64,000 nt of DNA. Origin: Datura wrightii. Its lineage: Eukaryota; Streptophyta; Magnoliopsida; Solanales; Solanaceae. The position numbers and the translations under genes are program-made. The stretch is taken from the NCBI GenBank assembly GCA_035772735.1, contig JASDFA010000018.1:60232001-60296000 (forward strand), read 5' to 3'. This document shows positions 58,319-64,000 of this stretch, piece after piece; the first letter of the stretch is position 1, and each line of letters opens with the position of its first letter. The notes under the pieces are model-generated. The model saw only the letters and a program-made list of their open reading frames with translations. It searched no databases and was not told the origin of the DNA.

Positions 58319-59890
58319 TGTTGCGCTCCAGCACACACACAAGCGTACGCGGTCATACAAGTAATACAATAGCCCTTTTTAAGAGCCGAATGTCGAACCC
58401 ATAGGGACTGAACCAATTCAATGAATTATTAAGTTAAAATGTAAGATTAACCTTCACAAGTGTTGATTATAGAAGTTTTCAGTAAATTATAATTAAATCT
58501 AGGGGTGGTCACAAAAAACCTAGAAACAATATAAGAAGCAACTAAAGCTAAGGCCGGATAATCATGCAATGCTACACCTTGTAATGGTTCACATATGAAA
58601 TTATCAATTGTTGTCTCACATAGTTGGAAATGCGATGTTCATGGTCTCTCGAGCCTCTAAACATGACAAATTAGCCTCACAACTACATCGTTGAGCGGGG
58701 ATATGACATCCTAGTTCGTGGGCAATTCAACTACATGGATGTGGTTTACGGGGTTTGTGCTCTTGATTAGGGACTTTCATACCTCTAATCATTTAACCTA
58801 ACTGAGCTTCACAACTACTTCTACCAGTGGTGGAGTGACAATTCTAAGCCGGTGTCTTGCTATCAACCCGTTTTATCAACCAAGCAAGGCAATTTAGGTA
58901 TATTATTTATCCTAATTAAGAATCATATTGAAAGATAAGAACTTGCTCCCTACATTCCTATGTTCTTGCCTAGGGTTACTCTTTCAATCTTTTACCTAGC
59001 TTAACATGTATGTTTTCATGGTGACAAAGTATAAAAACAACAATAATAAAGAATGTAATACAAAACAACAATTAACAACTCAAACCAAAACGAATTCATG
59101 CATTACAATCATATCATGTAGCCTCAACCCTAGGGGAAGGGTTTTAGCCACTCATGTTCATACAATAACTTAAAAACATCGTTAAAGTAGAGTACTTACA
59201 AGAATAGGTAAAAGAGAATGTAAAATTAGTGAACCTTAGGTGAGTTCTTCACTTCTCCCTTCGCTCTTCTACGGTTTCCAGAATATATTTTGTGACAAAT
59301 GATTTTAGAAGCTAAGGGTTTAATTTATAGTAAATGGGAAATTTGCAATTTTTTGCCTGTCATGGAATGTCTCCATGGCACGGAAGTGATGCGGATTCCC
59401 ACAGGATTGTAGCTTCTCAATAAGCCTTGTGCACCATTGCTGCGCGTCACCTGGCGTGGCACAGCAGCCATCGCGTAGGTTGCAGGGCGTGGCACGGCTC
59501 CATCACACACTGCTGTTGCCTTGTACCTCGCGCGCGTGCACACCTGCCTTTGCATGGCATAGTAGTGAAGACGACACAGGGACAGCGTGACATGCTGCCT
59601 GGCGCGCCCTCCTGCCGGCGTGGCACGTTGGCTGGCACACCCATGGCACTTCCGTGTTTTATTCATGTCTCCTTCTTTGCACTTAATCTTGAACTCCTTT
59701 TATGTTCGTTCATCATCATATTAAACTCATCCTTAGCATTTTTCACCTACAAAACAAAGAGCTAATCACATTGGTTAGTTTATGCACGAAATTATACAAA
59801 ATCACATGAGAATGTAATTAATTAAATTGACAAACATGACTTAATTAAGTTATAAAATAGCACTTGGGCACGTAATTTTTCCCAAGATCA
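58319..59890 (-). repeat. Element E 5' LTR
   Basis: 1572 bp, TGTTGCGC...CCCAAGATCA on the plus strand. A TATAAATTA box (minus) lies near 59330. Followed by ATCTC at 59891-59895. Confidence 0.93.
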
Positions 59891-62300
59891 ATCTCCTCCC
59901 ACTTCCAAGTGGGGATACTGATGTCTTGAAGCACGCCCCCGGGTCTTTGATGCTCAACCTTCACTTGTTGACAATTCGGACACCTTTCCACAAACTTTAC
60001 TATGTCCTTTTTCATGTCATTCCACCAATAAACTTCCTGTAGGTCACGGTATATCTTGGTAGCACCCAGATGTATAGAATATCTGGAACCATGAGCCTCA
60101 TGAAACATTCGATCTCTCAAAAGTCAACACCCGGAACACACAGACGGCCCTGATAACGAAGCACACCATCTCCCCTTTGGGAAAAGACCTCCACCTTCTG
60201 ATTTTGAACAGCCTCCTTTAAATTCACCAAAATAGGATCCTCGTCTTGCCTAGCCTTGACTTTGGTCACCAAAGAGGACTCTGATCCATTTTGAAAATGA
60301 CACCACCATCTATCGAGTAAATAAGACGAATTCCCAACCGTGCAAGCCAATGCACATCCTTCACCAACTCTTTCCTCCCCTCATCTACATGAGATACACT
60401 CTCCATAGAAAGTCTGCTAAGAGCGTCTGTGACCACATTGGCCTTACCTAGACGGTAAAGGACACTCATGTCATAATCTTTAAGTAGCTCCAACCACCTT
60501 CTCTAACGTAGGTTTAGATCCTTTTGGGTAAACATGTAGTGTAGGCTTTTGTGGTCCGTAAACACATCCACATGGACCCCGTACAGATAGTGTCTCTAAA
60601 TCCTCAATCCAAATACTATTGCCACCAACTCGAGGTCATGAGTCGGATAGTTCTTTTCATGGACTTTCAGCTGCTTGGAAGCATAGGCTATAACTTTACC
60701 GCGCTGCATTAATACACAACCAAGGTTGATCCTCGAGGCATTACAATATATCACAAACCCGTCGGTACCCTCACGTAAAGTCAACACTGGCACTGAGGTA
60801 AGTCGCATCTTCAACTCTTGGAAGCTCTTCTCATAGGCATCTGACTATTGAAACTTTGATTTCTTCTAGCTCAACCTAGTCAATGGTACTGCAATGGACA
60901 AAAACCCTTCAACAAACCTCTAGTAGTAACCAGCTAAACCCAAGAAACTCTTAATATCTGAAGGGCTAACTAGTATAGGCCAATTCTTCATAACTTCTAT
61001 CTTTTGAGAGTCCACCTGTACACCCTCACTTGACACCACATGACCAAAAAATGCTACTGAGTCTAGCCAAAACTCGCACTTGCTGAACTTAGCATATAAC
61101 TGGCGATCCTTCAGAGTCTGTAACACCACCCTCAAATGAGCGGCATGCTCCTCCTCGTCTGAAAGTATATGAGAATGTCATCTATGAACACGATCACGAA
61201 CATGTGCAAATATGGCTTAAACACCATATTCATCAAATCCATGCAAGCTACAGGAGCATTCGTTAGTCCAAAAGACAACTATAAACTCATAGTGGTCATA
61301 CTGAGTCCTGAAGGCTGTCTTTGGGATGTCACTCTTCCTAACCCTGAGCTGATGATATCTGGATCTGAGGTCTATCTTTGAAAAACACTTAGCACCCTAA
61401 AGCTGGTCAAACAAATCATCAATTCTATGGAGGGGATACCTGTTCTTGATTTTCACCTTGTTCTATTATCGATAGTCAATGCACATTCGAAGGGAACCAT
61501 CCTTCTTTCGGAAAAAGAGCAGTGGTACACCGAACGGGGATTTTCTAGGTCTAATGAAACCCTCGTCTAAGGGATTCTTCAACTGCTCATTTAACTCCTT
61601 TAGCTCATCTGGAGCCATTATATAAGGAGGAATAGATATAGGTTGTGTATCGGAAAGAAGGTCAATACCAAAGTCGATCTCCCTCTCGGGAGGAATCCCT
61701 GGTAGATCATCTGGAAACACCTCTGGATACTCACGCACTATGGGGATTGACTGGATAATCGAGGTCTCGAACATAGCATTCTTAACCCTAATTAGATGGT
61801 ACATGCAACCCTTAGAAATCATCTTTCTGGCCTTAAGGTAGGAAATGAAGCAACCTACAAACACAGCTGAACTACTCTTCCATTCTAGGACTGGCTCACC
61901 CAAAAACTAGAACTCTACCATACAGGTTCTACAATTTACTGAGGCGTAACATGCATGTAACCAATCCATGCCAAAGATAAAATCAAAATCTATCATGGCT
62001 AGCTCTATTAAATCTGTTGAGGTGACTTTCTGAAGGACGTTGAAAGGGCAATTTTTATATACCCATCAATCTATAACTGAATCACCAATTGGAATAGAGA
62101 CTGAAAAGGGTTCTGATAGGATTTCGGGACCAACTCCGAAACTACTAGCAACATAGGGTGTCACTCCTTGTATCTAACAAAGCATATACGTCAAGGTGGA
62201 ATACTCATAACATACCAGTGACCATATCTTGTGAATTCTCCTGCTCCTGTTGAGATGCAAGGGCATAAAACCTACTCTGGCACTGGCCACCACCTGCACT
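59891..62300 (-). pseudogene. Protease-RT-RNase H-integrase N-terminus of element D
   Basis: Minus strand: protease near 62210-62150, shifted at the active site (LLDT then out of frame); RT in 61903-61466 (GIPPEREIDFGIDL, SIPPYIMAP, GFIRPRKSPFGVPLLF) and on through an intact catalytic FIDDIL near 61180 to 61135-60920; RNase H at 60814-60596 (GFVIYCNASRINLGCVLMQ) and 60493-60266; integrase zinc-binding domain at 60120-59891 (YWWNDMKKDIVKFVERCPNC, IPTWKWEEI). Several stops separate the frames. The next integrase codons are at 41859, beyond insertion E. RNase H shows asparagine at the position normally held by the first catalytic aspartate. Confidence 0.85.
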
Positions 62301-62986
62301 AATGGATGCACCCTGCTGAGTTGAGCATGCTGGTGCTACTGTTGAGCTGGTAGCCTGAGCACGACATCTACCATCACTATGTCAAGCCCATCCCAACCAA
62401 CGGGGCCCGCTCTAACTGTCCTGCTATCCTTCCATTGCCTGAACTAGATATGCGCAACCCTTTTCAACTAATACGAGGCTAGATCTATGCACTCCTCCCC
62501 ACTCACCCCCACAATCTGGGTGATCTTCAAAACCTCATCAATAAACTCGTGTGGATCCTCTTCCACCTTCGATCCAAGAAATTCCAGAGGGTTCATCCTA
62601 AGAAAGTCCCTAACTCTCGCCGCCACCACATTCCTATTTCAGGGAACATGCGCTACTACCTGTTGGTTGACCTGGGGGGTCAATGCCTATGCTAGCATCT
62701 AGATAGCTTCCCTAAACTCAGCATGGGCAACCTGCTCGGGCACATGATCCTCTGGGGCCGGTGGCGCCTGCTGGTGCCCATCCCCATTGCCATTCTTATT
62801 ACCATTCCCATTTCTATTTGTTTTGTCGTTAACTTGGCGAGGATGCATGATTCTACAAACGCATATAGCACGAGTTAGAAGGATAGAGAGACATTTCACT
62901 ACACTACATAGATCATGAAAGAAGGGACATTTTCCTAAAATATTTTGTAGCCTCTTCGTCATAAGTGTGGCGCACTTCACACCCAT
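62301..62986 (-). pseudogene. Gag of element D, with internal deletion
   Basis: The minus strand opens MHPRQVNDKTNRNGNGNKNG near 62846, followed by a glutamine/proline segment, AEFREAI, and a piece corresponding to VRDFLRMNPLEFLGSKVEED and PHEFIDEVLKI (about 62630-62520). The remaining capsid core and the zinc knuckle cannot be recognised, and about two hundred bases later the serine/glutamine-rich linker to protease begins. A large internal deletion is likely. Confidence 0.7.
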
Positions 62987-63043
62987 GAAATAGACTCAAC
63001 TTAACGTAGCTTTCAGACACCCTAGGACACTTCAAAACCTAAT

Positions 63044-63055
63044 GCTCTGATACTA
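63044..63055 (-). other. Primer-binding site, initiator tRNA-Met type (element D)
   Basis: Minus strand TAGTATCAGAGC, one base from consensus, four bases inside the LTR. Confidence 0.8.
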
Positions 63056-63059
63056 AGGT

Positions 63060-64000
63060 TGTCACGACCCGAACAAAGACCCGGATTGAGACACGGGACA
63101 AAGAACCCCCAGAGGCTCCAAGTTGACCCATGGCATGAACATAACAACTAAGATAATACTATAAGCAGATACTAATATATTAAAACATGCTTAATTGAAA
63201 TTCTACATACATATTAATATGAAATAGAGTCGACAATGAAAAGTTGGTTTCTACATAATGTCTAAAAACCCTCTAACATAACTGATGAGTTGATGGGGCA
63301 ATATCCCCAAATAACTCGACAAGTCTATAATTGAAAGCACATAACAACGGATAATTGAATGTCCTTAAAGGATGAGGACTCACCAATACTGTCTAGACAG
63401 GCTTGAGGGGAAAGCAAGACTAGTGATGTGGCTTAGAATGATCCCTTGAACTTGTATCATGAGACAATACAGCATAAAGTATGCGGTCAGTGCTTGGAAT
63501 GTACCGAGTATGTAAGGTAAGTAAAACGGACAGTTAAAAATACATAAGAGTTCATAAGATTAGGACAGCATGATCATAAAGTAAATACCATAATTTAAAC
63601 ATAAGGGCTCAAGGTTTTCAATCCATTCGTAATCCAATCATAATCATAGTCATAAGAGAAAACTTTATAAAAACATAGCTTGAGCCAAAGTAACATAACA
63701 TGACAATGCATAAATTATGAGGAATAATGGGAAGACTCATCTTAACTAACATCATCATGATAGAGCTTACAAGATGCCCCACTATTTCGTCCAAGTGGTC
63801 AAGACCATCCCCGGCTTGCCAGGCAAGGGGACGTGCGTGTGTGGTGATATCACAATGATCCAATAATAACATATATATATATACACCTATGGTGGCACGT
63901 AGTTCTGAGACCACAGAGTTTACCTGAATGTCGGGTCTACTCGGTGATAGACACTGCTCCCAAAAACATGCACGTGAGGGCTCATATAGTAATCATAAAA
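63060..64000 (-). repeat. Element D 5' LTR (continues beyond the window)
   Basis: TGTCACGACCCGAAC start, homologous to 10644 onward. It contains an AT tract at 63869-63882 and the hairpin CTATGGTGGCACGTAG near 63886. No coding content. Confidence 0.85.

Larger units (their letters stand above)
41860..59890 (-). mobile_element. Element E: pol-less Athila-like retrotransposon ending in U3 on both sides
   Basis: Flanked by a perfect ATCTC duplication (41855-41859, 59891-59895) inside D integrase. Minus-strand order: 5' LTR (59890 to 58319), primer site, gag, protease, noncoding tract, polypurine tract, 3' LTR (53785 to 42234, split by H), then seven or eight bases matching the PBS-proximal spacer, then an inverted 366-bp copy of U3 (41860-42225). 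Both genomic junctions are therefore TGATCTTGGG ends, instead of one U3 and one U5 end. It has no RT, RNase H, integrase or ORF2. Without H it is about 8.05 kb. LTR copies differ by roughly 10% by eye. Confidence 0.85.
24470..64000 (-). mobile_element. Element D: old Tekay-like retrotransposon, host of C and E
   Basis: In minus-strand order: 5' LTR (from beyond 64000 to 63060), primer site, gag, protease, RT, RNase H, integrase (62986 to 59891), insertion E, more integrase (41859 to 41302), insertion C, integrase end (25363 to 24850), polypurine tract and the last 135 bp of a 3' LTR. Removing C with one CCCTT and E with one ATCTC restores continuous integrase codons, which proves the three pieces are one gene. 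D is the oldest readable element here and is inactive through frameshifts, a gag deletion and the insertions. Confidence 0.85.

Noticed and set aside
1..64000. Host protein-coding gene
   Set aside because: Every substantial frame on either strand could be assigned to gag, pol, ORF2, a pararetrovirus fragment or an antisense shadow.

Overview
The window looks like repeat-rich, gene-poor plant nuclear DNA. I see no host gene, tRNA, rRNA or CRISPR array. Almost every base belongs to nested, mostly broken Ty3/gypsy LTR retrotransposons of two lineages. Athila-like elements have a primer site matching the 3' end of tRNA-Asp, TGATCTTGGG or TGATGTG LTR ends, and an extra downstream ORF. Tekay/Del-like chromoviruses have a primer site resembling initiator tRNA-Met, TGTCAC/TGTAAC LTR ends, and a chromodomain-type integrase tail. 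The extra ORF (ORF2) resembles the 'putative plant transposon protein' family that I recall as abundant in Solanaceae, so a nightshade-family genome is my best guess. That is inference, not a search result.

Layout, left to right. 1-8821: element A (minus), Athila-like, gag-protease plus ORF2 but no RT/RNase H/integrase, left LTR cut by the window edge. 8822-10643: LTR fragment X of a Tekay-like element. 10644-12245: an LTR start closely related to the one at 63060, possibly the displaced start of the 3' LTR of element D. 12246-16986: Tekay-like D' (minus), LTR plus integrase/RNase H, with a 240-bp pararetrovirus RT fragment inside. 16987-24469: Athila-like F (plus), integrase end, ORF2 and 3' LTR, 5' half lost. 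24470-64000: a large old Tekay-like element D (minus) whose integrase gene is split by two nested insertions: C (25364-41301, plus, Tekay-like, itself carrying B at 25587-31182) and E (41860-59890, minus, Athila-like without pol, itself carrying H at 43521-53496).

Insertion order read from nesting and LTR divergence: D first, then C and E (their own LTRs roughly 10% different by eye), then B into C and H into E. H is the youngest. Its two 1465-bp LTRs differ at about 11 positions by my eye count and its 5-bp target duplication is perfect.

The most interesting signals are structural. (1) E ends in the same LTR terminus (U3) on both sides, with a perfect target duplication, as if an aberrant inverted cDNA had been integrated. 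(2) A and H carry a 40-bp palindromic module in the LTR just upstream of the TATA box, and two further copies inside the element upstream of ORF2, followed by an intron-containing leader. This suggests that ORF2 has its own internal promoter built from LTR-type modules. F shows the same design with a different palindrome, and both palindrome classes recur in LTRs of the other retrotransposon lineage. (3) ORF2 is kept at exactly the same length (1221 bp) in two diverged elements that have both lost pol. (4) A short hairpin with compensatory stem changes follows the gag-pol region in four elements.
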